Assembly: GCA_016647705.1 (NCBI GenBank)
Contig: CM028326.1
Span: 19,219,401-19,283,400, forward strand
DNA from: Eucommia ulmoides
Taxonomy: Eukaryota; Streptophyta; Magnoliopsida; Garryales; Eucommiaceae
Reading direction: 5' to 3'
DNA length: 64,000 nucleotides
Shown: in pieces, positions 11,639-23,222 of the stretch
Layout: every line of letters starts with the position of its first letter
Numbering within the stretch: position 1 is the first letter of the stretch
Notes under the pieces: model-generated
What the model saw: the letters and a program-made list of their open reading frames with translations, nothing else
The model's database searches: none
Told to the model about the DNA's origin: nothing
Translations under genes and position numbers: made by a program

Positions 11639-12204
11639 GATGATGACAATTAACTTTGATGTTTTCTTCAAAACAATAATATAGCCACACTCCCCCTGAA
11701 ACTGAGGACGGGTTTTATAACTTATTTATGCATAGTAATGAAGATATTCATAAAAAAAATCAACAAGACACAAATATAAAATTAAACTCCCCCTTAAGAT
11801 ATTCAATAAAACATCAACTAATTCTCCCCTTTTGTCATCTCAAAAAAAATTTGGGGAGATGGGAACACACAAGAACTCTACTCTAGGCTATCATATAAAA
11901 TACTTTGAAAGAATAAACCTAAAGTAATTAAATCAGAATATTTATATATATAACTCTTTAAAAAACACATTAAATCAATCCATAAAATCAACTTTATGCA
12001 TTAAAATCATTTTCGATAAATACCATGTGGATCATCATTAGGGATAAAAAATCTAACTAAGTAGATCAAGTCTAGCTAATCCATCAAAATTCATACACTA
12101 GAAGTCAAGTTTCACCAAAATCCTAAATTAGATATTACAGACCGAAATAGTAAATGTGGTACTTGTCTCAATAACAAATTTAAAGAGAGAATAAAAGATA
12201 AAGT
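11639..12204 (-). other. Non-coding 3' interior of E2
   Basis: This A/T-rich stretch between the second ORF and the polypurine tract has no open frame of note. Additional pyrimidine-rich tracts (ACTCCCCCTGAAAC near 11690, AACTCCCCCTTAAG near 11785 and TCTCCCCTTTTGTC near 11822) read as purine tracts on the element's coding strand. Confidence 0.5.
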
Positions 12205-13494
12205 CTAATAAGGGCTCTGTCTAGAAAAGTGATAATAAATTCCCATCGGACTAGTGGCTCGCTGTTGAGGATACTGAACTCCTGGCTGAACAATTGGTCT
12301 TCGAGTCATTTGTTGATAAAACAGCATTGATGGTCCTACTCTAGATGGCCCTGCAGCAGTTGGTCCTCCAAATGACTGTTGTGCTCCAAACATAGGATGT
12401 CCTGTAAAGTGTGGTTGAGCATTGTACTGCTGCTGGTATCCGTGATAAGATAACAACATAAACTAAAACATTTATTCCAGATTCCTGGTGATTTTCCTAA
12501 ATCCAGCTTCCATGTTCATATTCATTTGGACCATTTTATTTTCTAACCCAGTCATCTGATCATCCATTAGATCCACATGTACCCTTAGGTCATCAATTTG
12601 ATCATGAAGAAAATCCATCTTCTAATCTATGCTCATTTTTTCTTCATTATCTTTTTCCTCGCCCACAGCCTGCACTCTTTGCCTTTTTCTGATTTCTCTT
12701 CTTTACCCATCTATTTCCTTTGTACTCATATCTCATTAATGAAGCATTACCCACATTAATCCATCCGGGTGTGATTGTCATGATATTTTCTTCATCATAA
12801 TCAGTTTCAACTCCAAAGTGATCAAACAACCTTTGGAGTACATCAGCATAGGGTAATACTCCAAAGGGCTTCTAAACATGATACTTTATGTGGTCCATCA
12901 TGATATGAGCTAGATCTAATTTTCTTCCTTTAACAATCTCATTCATCAAATAAAGGTCAAAGTCATTTACATTAGCATGACTTCCCCCTCTAGGCACAAC
13001 CGTATAGGTTAGCACCAAATGAAGGAATAAATGCTTAAGAGATAATGATCCTACTTTATCTCCCTCTAAGTCAAATTTCTCAACAATTGCCATTCTATTG
13101 AAATTATCAAAAGCCATTGAGGGGTATTGTACGGAACTACGTCTCCTTTAAGTATTTCCAAAATATCGCATAATAACCCCCTATTAAACCGGATTTATTT
13201 TCCTTTAACATATGATGAAATTTCAATATTATTGTAAGTGAGATTGATATAGAACATTCTCACCCACACCAGCATCCACTCATTCCTTTGGGTGACAAAA
13301 TCGATCCACCCCAAATTTCTAAAATATCCTTCAATATCAATATTTTTCTCTTTCAAACTAACAAAATCTATAGGTTTGCAACCTAAAATCTTTCGGTTTA
13401 CAAACCCTTCATTATATTTTTTCTCATCCCCTTCCTTTCGAAAAACTTCATTGTCGCACGTAACCCTTTGAGCACGATTCTTGATTTTAGGCAT
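12205..13494 (-). pseudogene. E2 second ORF, 'putative plant transposon protein'-like, broken
   Basis: The frame starts MPKIKNRAQRVTCDNE at 13494 and runs, with a stop after the VKGK block and later shifts, to about 12205. Blocks recognised are DIEGYFRNLGWIDFV, WVRMFYINL, VPRGGSHANVNDFDLYL, GRKLDLAHIMMDHI and KPFGVLPYADVLQRLFDHFGV. The RGG..(15-20)..G+++...+M..H order resembles the plant protein family annotated as Transposase_32/putative plant transposon protein (PF20167). A lysine-rich segment, a short coiled coil and a Q/P-rich C-terminus (12205-12459) follow. Function is unknown; the family name does not prove transposase activity. The same ORF, more decayed, lies at 22311-22973 in E1, so it belongs to the element. 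Confidence 0.55.
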
Positions 13495-14125
13495 TTTTCA
13501 CACAAATTTAAAAAAAATCAACCAAAATAACTCAAGAGATTAAGCCTAAACATAGAACCAACCGAAACCCTAGAAATCAGAGAGAACCAACCTTTTTTCG
13601 CGAGAAATAAGTCACCAAATCTCAGATCCAAGCCTTAGACCTTCAGATTCAACCCAAAAATCTTCTAATACAAGCCGAAATGAACTAATTTCGTGAAGTT
13701 TATGCTTGAACAAACTTGGGAGAAGAAGGTATTTAGAGAAAAAAAGGTTTTAGTTTCGGACAAAATGAAAGAAACGGGTAAGGGGTATTTATATCCCGTA
13801 ATGACTAGTAGACTGCCAACTTAGAGGCAGTCGACAGATAAATGCAGCGTGTCACTTTCTATTCCAACCTACTACTGTCGGTTAACTCATAAATCATTAT
13901 AAGTTGACTATCCATTCTGAGCTGATTGATTTTTAGTGCATTTAAACCCTAATTTGATAAACTTAGCTCAATTTGTTTTTACCTCTTATTTTGATCCACA
14001 TATAGTTTTAAAAAAACAAAATTACTCACGCATTTAAACACACACACACACACACATGTATCACAAACATCTAAATTTCAAAATGGACAAGCTCAGTCTC
14101 CCTAACAAAATTAATAAACTTAAAC
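13495..14125 (-). other. Spacer between the two E2 ORFs
   Basis: No coding sequence is seen. The right half contains a (CA)n tract near 14041-14056. The centre has diverged copies of the GTCGGTTAAC palindrome that is better kept at 21905-22025 in E1. The left part reads on the minus strand as a pyrimidine-rich leader before the ATG at 13494, matching the sequence before the ATG at 22311 in E1. This suggests that the second ORF had its own promoter and leader. Confidence 0.4.
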
Positions 14126-15443
14126 TTAAAAAAAAATTGACATACCTGGATCATCTTTGGGAGCAAATGGTGTGTGTACCTTTGGTGGATTACTAATTTC
14201 TGACTTGGAATCCTTTGACTTCACTAATACTTGATTTTTCTCCTTAGTTTTTTCCTTCTTAGGAATGGCAATTTTCTGAACTGATTCAGTAAGAACTTCT
14301 TTGCCTTTGTTTGGTGCTTCAAGCTGCTTTGGTACAACTTTGTAAATGAATTTTTTCTTGTACTGGTATCTTGCCGTTTGTTGTAGATAAGCTTTGTCAG
14401 CTCTCACATATTGAGCTTGTTATTTCCGTACTCTTCTATTTGGCACGTGTTAATTCTTCTTATTTGGTACATTGAACCTCGGTTCCTTCTTTGGCAAGGC
14501 ATATTCATTGTACATTCTTGTATGTTCAAATCTCCTTTCCGGCACGTAGTATTCATTATACCTTTGTCTAAATCTCTGATTGGTACATGCACCAAATTTT
14601 TTTCTTTTTGACATCCAGTTGTTTCTGGATCCAACAGGGTAACCATGTAATAAATAACAAGACTTTTCATAATGACCAAATTTACCACAATAAAAATACT
14701 TAATACTGTTAGCACACCTCTTCGAATAGTCGTGTTTCGTACGGGAGCATAATATTATTTGCGATTTTGAGAAATAGCTTTAGTAACTATTGGTTTTTCG
14801 ATAGATTTAGTACTCTCAACATCCTTGAATTTATCCATTGCCTGTTTAAGCTCTTTTTAAGTCTTCTCAAATAACCGTTCATTGGTACTAACGTTTACCT
14901 GTAGACAAAAAAAAATTTATGCATAAATTCAAGATCATTATTAAGAATTTGGCACTCATTTTCAGTAGAATGAATTTTCACACGATTTCTATCAAGCTTA
15001 CACCTTGTATTGTCCAATTCAATACTCAAGGCCTCATTCAAGGTTTCAAGATTTTTCCTTTTAAATTCATTATGTTGAAAATCATAAAAATCATTTTTCA
15101 AAACTTCAATCTCATCCTCAAGAGACTCAATTTTCTCACACAACTTACTAATTTCAGATAAAGCATTTTTAAACTCAACAGTTTCAAAATATTTGTCCAA
15201 ATTCTTTTTCTTGAGAAATTTGATAGTACTAAACTTTTTATTTTCAAGAGTTGCAATTTTTTGCTCTAATTTAAAATTCTCTTTTCCAAAAACATACGTA
15301 AGAGCAATAAGAATCTCCATAGCCTTATCTGTATTCTCATCATTGCAAATTATATCAATCTCACGATTAGAACAATGACTATTAGAAGAAGTAGAATCAA
15401 AAGTAATACACATAACTTCATAATCAAGACACTCTATGTGATC
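14126..15443 (-). pseudogene. E2 gag-like ORF, broken
   Basis: The codon matching the E1 start ATG is ATA here (15443), so the first usable ATG is at 15413. A 172-codon open frame to 14895 encodes a long coiled coil (KIESLEDEIEVLKNDFYDF, LETLNEALSIELDNTRCKL). After a frameshift come the zinc-knuckle-like FYCGKFGHYEKSCYLLHGYP (about 14640-14700), which keeps C, H and C but has Tyr for the first Cys, and a basic tail. The C-terminus (14126-14407) ends NPPKVHT..APKDDPGM, matching the E1 copy at 21650-21700. It is a structural nucleic-acid-binding protein by inference. Confidence 0.7.
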
Positions 15444-15486
15444 GTGTTTAGCTATACTGTGAAGTATATCTATCGAGCTAAAATCA

Positions 15487-15498
15487 GCTCTGGTGCCA
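15487..15498 (-). other. Primer-binding site of E2
   Basis: On the minus strand TGGCACCAGAGC follows the 5' LTR end after two bases. It equals the initiator-Met site TGGTATCAGAGC with two transitions, as expected from mutation after insertion. Confidence 0.75.
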
Positions 15499-15500
15499 AT

Positions 15501-17564
15501 TGTTAGCCCAGTGAACTACCCAAGAGGGGGTGAATTGGGTAGTATTAAAAATATCAGAGTTTATAACACTTCAATAATCAAACAATTAATTTTATCCTAA
15601 AATTAATTATTATCTTTATAGTGGCAGATATGTGTTATCTATTAGGTGCACACCAGAAATTTATACTAGTTTACCAAACTACTTTTGGCTAATCCAGTCT
15701 TCCAAGCCTCATGGAGAGTCGCACCCACTAAACTCAAGATCCCTTTAAAGGTAGGAACCAAACCCTCATAAAGATTCTTTTACAGGCTCAGAATTAACCT
15801 TTACAAATTCATTTTCATAGGTTTAGAAATAACCTCTACTTTTTATAGGCTCAAGAATAACCTAATTCTTTTTTAAACTAAGGCTAAAGAATCAAAACCT
15901 CTTAAACACTCCAAATATCTTTTTACCCGGTAAGGATTGAACCATTACAAAATTATCACAAAAACAATTCAATTCAAGAAGAATTAATACCTTAATCTCT
16001 TTATAGGAAGAGACTGAAACTAGCTACCCTTAGATTAAATACTCCCAACAGTATTCAATCCGTCACTCAACTCACCAATTAAAAATTGACAAGTGATTTT
16101 TCTCACTCAAAACTTCTACCACCCCAGATAAATTAGAACTCAATTAATATCCCAAAACTAGGAATAAAAAAGTGAGATATTCAAAATCTAATTTTAAACA
16201 AAAATGGGTAGCATGTAATCAGATTGGTTCAAGGAATTGTTTCAAAAATATTTTTCAATCAAAAAATAATTTCTAAAGATCAAAATCCAAATATAATTAA
16301 GCAATACTAAATAGAAAGTAATTTGGAAAGATCTCACCCGGAATAGCAATGTCACTTCAGATTCAGTAGCAGTAATGATCCACAATAAATAATTCTCAAG
16401 AATAATTCTTAGAAAAGCTCTCACAATTCTTAATATGATTTCTCTTATAAAAGCTCAGTATAATACTCTTGATCTCTCTAACTGATATGAAAAACGCAGG
16501 TCTATATAAATGAGAATGAAATAAGCTCTCTGATGGCTAGTTCTTACTTGTTATGACACTTAATTGCTCTTATAGACCTCTTATATCATTAAGACTTCAT
16601 CCTGGTTCAAATCACTTAATTATAGCTTTTAAACTTCTCAATTAAGTCCCCCAAATATTTTTCAATCACAATTAAATAGGATAGAAAGAATTACATGTAC
16701 CAAATTGAGAAATATTCAAACTTAATAAATCAAATCAATAGGAATATCATAATATATGTTGCATATCTCAAATAACATTAAATCCCTAATATATCTCATG
16801 AATCCTAACAAAAAACCGGCTAGTAATGGCTACTTTGAGAATAAAATCCAGAATTCTATAATATCCTGAAACAGTCCTATAAGTCGACAGACCAAGATCA
16901 CCTGTCGACCGATCGATTCAGGAAGTATCCAAGCCAAAATTTCTGTGTCATCAGTCGACCTATCTATCGACCTAGAGATTCAGAGAGTTCTATTTTTTAT
17001 GACAAGTCGACCGCTCTATCGACTTATAGATATAGAGAGTTCATATTTAAGCACAAGTCGACCTACCTGTTGATCGAGAAATACAAGGACTTTTCTTTCT
17101 ATACTCTAGTCAACCTACCTGTCGACTTATAGATGCTGGAACACTTCTCTTAATTCATTTTTAATCAATTTTTATTAACATTTTTGCCCCTTTAACCAAT
17201 TTCTTTTCTCGGTTAGCTCCACTAAATACTTAAATTTAATTTTAATTAATTATTAATTTCTTTTTCAATTACACATATGAGCAAATAATTTAGTTAATTA
17301 GGATCCTATTAAAAACACATATTTATAAAAATCATTAAAAAATATTTTTGTGTCGTGTGTGATCCTAATTGGGATATTAAGAGTTAAAATTTAACCTAAG
17401 TTGTTTTCCCTAGGTTCTTCAAAATTTTCAACCTCTTAATCCTCCAACATCTTTGTCATCATATCTTCATCGTTTGGAACTAATAAACTGAAACACTTAA
17501 TTAAACCGTTAGTTCCACCAAAAACATCAACCTTTAATTGTCCATCAAAATTTTAAGATCAACA
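15501..17564 (-). repeat. 5' LTR of E2
   Basis: On the plus strand it begins TGTTAGCCCAGTGAAC and ends TTAAGATCAACA, so the element-strand start TGTTGATC is intact. It holds the diverged GTCGACC/GGTCGAC palindrome cluster at about 16880-17130, which in other copies reads GGTCAACC. It is 2064 bp, against 2141 bp for the 3' LTR. Confidence 0.85.
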
Positions 17565-17698
17565 GGAAGGATCAAAGAGCAACGAGTTAGTTACATGAAA
17601 TCCAACAAACCGTATTCTCAACAAATAACGAGATATCAATACAAGAAAAGAACTATATACAAAGTGGTGGCAAAGCAAATGAGGAAAAACTGCTCAAA
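17565..17698 (+). pseudogene. E1 gag-like ORF, fragment between E2 and the hAT insertion
   Basis: The plus strand continues the gag frame with QQITRYQYKKRTIYKVVAKQ, matching QQTARYQYKKKFIYKVVPKQ in E2 (about 14315-14375). It ends at the hAT element; the next part, KAPNKDKE, lies at 21517. This proves that E2 and the hAT element inserted separately into one gag gene. Confidence 0.75.
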
Positions 17699-18636
17699 TA
17701 GAAGTGAAATAAATAACTGTCGCCCCGATCCGACCTGCTCGGTTTTGGTTGAAATTATTAATATTTTTTTTGCTTCAGGCCCGACCCGTCCACCTCGAAA
17801 ATATAAGGTATTCGGATCAGGTATGTTCTTATCCCTGTCCGATAGACCGAAACCCAACCAAGTATGTCTTAAATTACCAAAATATCCCCCCTATATACAT
17901 ACCCATAACCCTAATCTAATCACTCACTCCCTCAATAGCCACCGCCCCTCTCGATCTCTATTTTCTCTTTGAGTGTTCTCTTGATCTCTCTTTTCGTTCT
18001 TTACCAATCATGTTCCAACCTCTGGGCTCCGGTCAAGATCGCTTGAATCGCTTCTGCCATGGCCAAGATCGCTTCCTCAACAGAGAAGATCGCTTTCGTC
18101 TAAGTATTTGGTCCGGTTCTGTAAGTTTGTAATTAGGGTTTTTAATTTTTTATTTGTTTGATTCTTTAGAACTGTTAGTTTAGTGTTTACAGTTTACAAT
18201 TTTTGTTCAGTTTTTGTTCTCCGCTTAGGTCTGATTTTGTTCTCTATGTTTTCTCTTTCATCTCCCCATTCCCTGTATTTTCTCTGCTAGCTTCTTGGTG
18301 ACTTTCTGACTCAAAAGTCTACTTGCAGCTCCATTAATTGTTTAGGTAAGTTTTATTTTCTTAGATCGTTTGTTGATGTGCAGCCAAGACTTTCTGATGT
18401 GTTTATGCATTGTTGGTTGATTTGATTTGACTATTATGTGATTAACATGCTTAAATTAGATATGTTTACTGTTTATGCATTGTTGATTGAACAGTTGTAA
18501 ATGAGTATTTTTCTTTTTAATTTCAACATATTTATTAGAGTACCAAATAATAAACATACCAAAAAATAAAAAAAACAAAGAAGAAATCAATTCCAGAATT
18601 AATTTTTGTATACTTACTTTTTTGTTAGATTGTTAA

Positions 18637-20748
18637 ATGGTTGAGCACGATAAAGAGCATGCGAAAGATACTACTTCTGAAAAGCCACCAATTGCACGCA
18701 ACGAGCCTAGCGGCAGGAAACGGTCTTATGTTTGCAACCATTTCATTGTCGTAAACCCACTTAAGACTGACCCCAAAAAACAACTTGTAATCATTGTTCG
18801 GTCACATATTACTATCATACCAAAAGGCATGGAATGGGGTCAATTAAGTATCATTTGGAGTACAAATGCAAGGAATATCAGTCTACTATACGAGACCCAT
18901 CTCAAACCACACTAGGTTTTAAACCAAAAGATGAATCGATAGTGGAAAGTTCTATTGGGAGTTTGACAGCAATAAAATTTAGTGTTGAGGACTGTCGTAG
19001 GGCTTTGGCTGAGATGTTAATTATAGACGAGTTGCCTTTCCGTCATGTTGAGGGTGAGGAGTTTCGTAGCTTTTTGCGTGTTTTTGGTCCTAAATGGACC
19101 AAAATTCCGTCTCGTATTACAATTGCTAAAAATTGTTTTGAGATTTATTCGAGAGAGAGAAAGAAATTAAAAAATGCTCTTCAAGGTCAAAGAGTTTGTC
19201 TCACTACAGACACATGGACTTCGACCCAAAATTTAAATCACATGTGTCTCACGGCATATTTCATTGATAGTGAATGGAATATGCATAAGAGAATTCTTAA
19301 CTTTTGCATAGTGGAAAGTCACAAAGGTGAGGTACTCGGTAAAATAATTGAGATGAGTTCGCTGAATTGGGGGATAAGCAATATTCTCACAGTCACTGTT
19401 GATAATTCTAGTTCGAATAATGTTGTAATTCAATACTTGAAAAGAAAAACTAAGGATAGAGTTGGTACAATTTTAGAGCATGAGTTCTTGCACGTGAGAT
19501 GTTGTGCTCATATTTTAAATCTTATTGTCCGTGATAATTTGAAAGAAATGGATGAATCCATTGTGAAGGTAAGAAATGTTGTTCGTTATGTGAGGTCTTC
19601 TCAACAACGAATGCAAAATTTAAGCTATGCTCAGAGATAGAAAAGATTGAGTGTAAAGCGCAAGTATGTTTAAATGTGCCCACAAGGTAGAACTATACAT
19701 ACTTGATGTTAAAGAGAGTAGAAAAATTCCAAAAAATATTTAGCCAGTTGGAAGAAGAAAAAGATACAAATTTTCTTCCTAGTATCACAGAAGAAAATGA
19801 TAATGAGATAGATGAAGAGATTAGTAGGAGATCGAAGAGAACACCTTTAGGGCCTCTCGAAAGGGAGGATTGGGATAAGGTTCAGTTATTCACCAAATTT
19901 CTTAAAGTTTTCTATGATACTACCGTTCATTTGTTGGGCCCTAGACATATAACTTGCAATGATTTTTTTTCTGGATTATGTTCATATCCAAGATACAATT
20001 GAGGAAGAATGTAATAGGGGTGCACCTTACTTGAGCTTAGTGGCGCAAAACATGAAAACTAAATTCGACATGTATTGGGGAAAATTTGAGAAGATGAATT
20101 TGTTGTTCTTTGTCGGGTTGGTTCTTGATCAACGTTTCAAGTTGATTTATGTTGAATATTGTTTTGGATCATTATTTGACTATGTGAAAGCTAATGAGAT
20201 GACTAACAAGGTGAAGTCCGTTCTTTTTCGTTTATATGATTCATATTTCACGCTTCATTACGTAATGGGGGTACTTCTAACAATCCAAGGTCAAGTCAAC
20301 CATTGGAGCAAGAGGTATCTAGTAGTGGCCTAATGGATCGAAAGGAATGAGGTTTTTGGGGTATAAGCAACACTTGGAGAGGGTAGGCACACTAGAAAAC
20401 CAAAATGAGGTAGACCGGTATCTTGTGGAGAGGATGGAAGAAAATGTAGAAGGGTTTGATGTATTAGCTTGGTGGAAATTGAATACCCCTAGATATCATA
20501 TTCTTTCTATTCTTGCACGGCATGTTCTTGCAATGCTCATGTCTATCGTCGCCTTAGAATCGGTATTTAGCACAGGGGGTCGCATACTAGATCCTTTTCG
20601 GAGTTCTCTATCACCAAAAACGGCAGAGGCTTTTATTTGTGCTCAAGATTGGCTTCGTTCTTCAACGAATGAAATTAGCCTTAGGGAAGCAATGGATGAT
20701 GTTGAAGTATTCGAGAATCTTACTTCAGGCATTTTTAAATTATTTTAA
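18637..20748 (+). pseudogene. hAT transposase (BED finger to hATC dimerisation domain), broken
   Basis: A BED-type finger (TCNHCSVTYYYH...HLEYKC) is found after a frameshift near 18780. Catalytic-core blocks follow: TTDTWTSTQNLNHMCLTAYF (about 19202-19260), TVDNSSSNNVV (19393) and HVRCCAHILNLIVRDNL (19491). The C-terminal hATC dimerisation domain at 20347-20748 has DRYLVE, FDVLAWWKLNTPRYHILS, ESVFSTGGRILDPFRSSLSP and ICAQDWLRS. This is the RICESLEEPER/Ac-like type. Breaks include frameshifts near 18780, 19612, 19975 and 20300, and a stop in place of the Trp of the PTRWN block near 19687. It would have cut and joined the ends of its own family; it is dead. Confidence 0.85.
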
Positions 20749-21237
20749 TTTCTATTTATTTTTCATTTATTTTTGTTCATCTAATTATTAATAATCTTCT
20801 CAATTTATGTTGTAGGGATTGCGGATGATGGCAACATTGATGAGCCGGTGGTTGTTGAAGTTTAGAATTTGTTATTTTTGCTTTGTTTTGGTAAGTGGTA
20901 TTGTTGTTTTGGTCTTCTTAGTTTTCCAATGTTGGCCTAATTTGTTAATGGCTTGGTAGTTTTCTTGATGAGCCAGTGGTTGTTGAAGTTTAGAATTTGT
21001 TATTTTTGTTTTGGTTTAGTGATTGGTATTGTTGTTTCGGTGTTCTTAGTTTCTTGTTATTGTTGGCCTAATTTGTTATTGGTTTGGTAGTGTTCTTAAT
21101 TTGTCATCTTGTTTTTTTATTTGTAATTTTTGAAGTTATTGTTGTGTTTTAATTATAAATTTGTTGAATGAAATTAACAATTTTGTAAGTTGTTGGCCAA
21201 ATACAATGATCTTTTCTATAATAAATTGAACAGCTCG

Positions 21238-21238
<1 letters not shown>

Positions 21239-21268
<30 letters not shown>
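21239..21268 (+). repeat. Poly(A) run
   Basis: An uninterrupted A-run of about 29 bases follows AACAGCTCG in the 3' part of the hAT element. Open frames across it on both strands are low-complexity artefacts. Confidence 0.9.
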
Positions 21269-21270
<2 letters not shown>

Positions 21271-21516
21271 CCCAAAAAACAAGCCCAAAATGCCTGCACA
21301 GCCAACATGTTGGATTTAAAAAACAGTAAAGCCCATAAGCCCAAACTCGTAATCCGCCCATGGCACTGCGAAACCTGTAGGCCTGAAACCCAAAAAAATA
21401 TTCAAGGTTTCGAGGGTCGGATCGATCAGGTTACTCGACCCAAATACCCTGATCGGTCAGCCCAGAAAAACCCCAAACCCGGACCCGCCAGACTGATATT
21501 CTCCCCTAAGCTCAAA

Positions 21517-21770
21517 GCACCAAACAAAGACAAGGAAATTATCATTAAATCAATCCCAAAAAGTGCCAATACGAGAAAGGAGGAAATTAAAGTGACAAAT
21601 CAAGGAAAAGGAAAAATAGTGGATTCAAAGGACACAAAGCTTGAAATCAGTAATCCACCAAAGGTACACACACTAATTGCTCCCAAGGATGATCCAGGTA
21701 TGTTAAATTTTTTAAAGTTCAAGTATATTAATTTTGTTAGGGAGACCGATCCTTCATATTTCGAAAATTA
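21517..21770 (+). pseudogene. E1 gag-like ORF, C-terminal part
   Basis: The frame resumes with KAPNKDKE and ends NPPKVHTLIAPKDDPGM plus about 20 further residues before the stop near 21769. The matching E2 end is at 14126-14370. The NPPKVHT..APKDDPGM block is the best-kept part of the ORF in both copies, suggesting that it mattered for function. A lysine-rich stretch lies before it. Confidence 0.7.
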
Positions 21771-22310
21771 GATATTTATGATGTGGGTGTGAGTGTGTGG
21801 GTGTAAAAATATTTTTTAAATAATGTATGTGGATCAAAATAAGAGGTAAAAATTGAGCTAAGTGGATCAATTAGGGCTGAAATACACAAAAAGGCGTGCC
21901 TAGACTATACTGTCAATCAACCGACAAGGAGGCTGTCGGTCAACCGACAATTACAGGCCTGCAAAAGTTCCAGGCGCTGTAATGCTCGGTCAACCGACCC
22001 CCAAATGGTCGGTCAACCTACTGTTACGGGATTTATATCCCCTAACCCATTTATTTTAGCCCATTTCAGTTTTGAAACCCTTTATCTCCAAAAACCTTTC
22101 ATCTCCCAAGTATTTTTATCCTAAATCTTCACGAAATCGACACATTTTGGCTTGGATCTAAAGATCTAGGGCTCGGATCTATGATTTGGAAACCCATTGC
22201 TTTGAAATAAGATTGGTTCTTCTCTCTTTCCTCTAGGGTTTCGGTTTGGACTTCATATGAGTTAGATTTTTTGAGTTTTCTTGGTTGGTTGTTCATTAAA
22301 TCGTGAGAAA
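21771..22310 (+). promoter_or_regulatory. Spacer between the E1 ORFs with TCGGTCAACCGAC palindromes
   Basis: No gene is seen. GTCAATCAACCGAC, GTCGGTCAACCGAC, CTCGGTCAACCGACC and GTCGGTCAACC lie within 21910-22020, the same palindrome that is dense in the family's LTRs. Three of the four keep the W-box core. They lie about 300 bases before the ATG of the second ORF and are followed by a pyrimidine-rich leader, so an internal promoter is plausible. Confidence 0.4.
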
Positions 22311-22973
22311 AATGCCTAGAATTAAGTTACCAGCTACCCTAAGAGAAACATTTGACAAAACTCACTTTAGGAACAAGGAGGATGAACTAAAATATAAATT
22401 GGAATTCGCTAATTGAAAGGTTGTGTGTTGCAAACCCATATATTTCAATGGTCTGAAAAAGAAAAATCTTGATATTGAACATTATTACCTTGGGTTGGAC
22501 CAATTTTGTCACTTCAAATAATAAGTGGATGGCAATTTGGGTAAGGATGTTTTATAGCAACCTTAGATTTGATGATGTTTATATGACATATTTTGTTAAG
22601 GGAAAATAAATTAGGGCATTTCTGAGCGAGATTTTGAAGTTGGAAAGAGAAGATGTGTTTCCCTTCAATACCCCTCATTAGCTTTCAAGAAACTCAAGAA
22701 ACTTTAATAGAAAAGAAATTGCAGAAAAGTTTGATTTGGATGGAGACAAAGCGGGATCATTATCACTTGAGCACCGTCTCATTCATTTTGTGATCTCATA
22801 GACAATTGTTCCTAGAGGGGGAAGTCATGCAAATGTAAATGACTTTGATCTATATTTGTTGAATGAGATTGTCGAGGGAGGAAATTAGACTTAGCTTATA
22901 TTATGATTGACCACATGAAATACCATCTGTAGAAACCCTCTAGAGTATTACCCTATGCCGATACGCTTTAGGT
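22311..22973 (+). pseudogene. E1 second ORF ('putative plant transposon protein'-like), truncated
   Basis: From ATG 22311 the frame reads MPRIKLPATLRETFDKTHF and, through at least four stops and shifts, follows the E2 ORF: CKPIYFNGLKKKNLDIEHYY, VRMFYSNL, FDLDGDKAGSLSLEHRL, VPRGGSHANVNDFDLYLLNE, MIDHMKYHL and VLPYADTL. It stops at 22973 where LINE sequence starts; the corresponding E2 ORF runs on for about 220 residues. The missing end, the E1 3' LTR and the middle of the LINE were probably lost in one deletion. Confidence 0.6.
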
Positions 22974-22978
22974 AAGAT

Positions 22979-23074
22979 CAAAATATCAGGTTTATGAAAC
23001 ATAAAAATATCTTTAAATGTTGATTTGAAAACAGGGTTACCAATACCTCTACAGTTCCAAAAAATGATTTTCAT
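22979..23074 (-). pseudogene. LINE ORF2 endonuclease, first ~30 residues
   Basis: The minus strand reads MKIIFWNCRGIGNPVFKSTF and then HKPDILIL. MK...WNCRG.GNP is the start of the apurinic-type endonuclease of plant L1 elements, and the Asn in WNCRG is a catalytic-site residue. The frame is cut at the junction with E1. Confidence 0.8.
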
Positions 23075-23222
23075 GGGACTAAGATTTAAAAGGGTTAGGG
23101 TCAGATCCATGTCATGAGTTCTTAGGAGGAATTTGCACCTCCGGAGACTCAACTTCCATGCTCGTAATGGTTCCATCAACACCTCCAAGACTGGGGGTGG
23201 AAGTGGTTTCATCTCTAACACA

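Larger units (their letters stand above)
9484..17564 (-). mobile_element. Complete LTR element E2 (non-autonomous, sister of E1), nested in E1 gag
   Basis: E2 has two LTRs (9484-11624 and 15501-17564), a primer-binding site, a purine tract, a gag-like ORF and a second ORF, all on the minus strand. It is flanked by GAAAG (9479-9483) and GGAAG (17565-17569), a 5-bp duplication with one mismatch, and removing it restores the E1 gag sequence. At about 8.1 kb with an interior of 3.9 kb, it has no sequence resembling protease, reverse transcriptase, RNase H or integrase. It therefore looks like a large non-autonomous retrotransposon derivative that depended on an autonomous partner. Confidence 0.85.
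17699..21508 (+). mobile_element. hAT transposon inserted in E1 gag
   Basis: The element starts TAGAAGTGAAATA and ends ATTCTCCCCTA; the reverse complement of the end is TAGGGGAGAATAT, giving short degenerate terminal inverted repeats. It is flanked by TGCTCAAA (17691-17698) and AGCTCAAA (21509-21516), an 8-bp duplication with one mismatch, the size made by hAT transposases. Subterminal regions are rich in GACCCG/CGGGTC words on both sides. It carries a hAT transposase pseudogene. Nothing else coding is seen in its 5' part (17699-18636), which looks like promoter, leader and an intron-like region. A direct repeat of about 128 bp lies at 20838-21092 and a 29-base A-run at 21239-21268. Confidence 0.8.

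Noticed and set aside
12205-12459. Separate small Gln/Pro-rich protein gene
   Set aside because: It aligns as the low-complexity C-terminal continuation of the E2 second ORF after a stop or shift, not as an independent gene.
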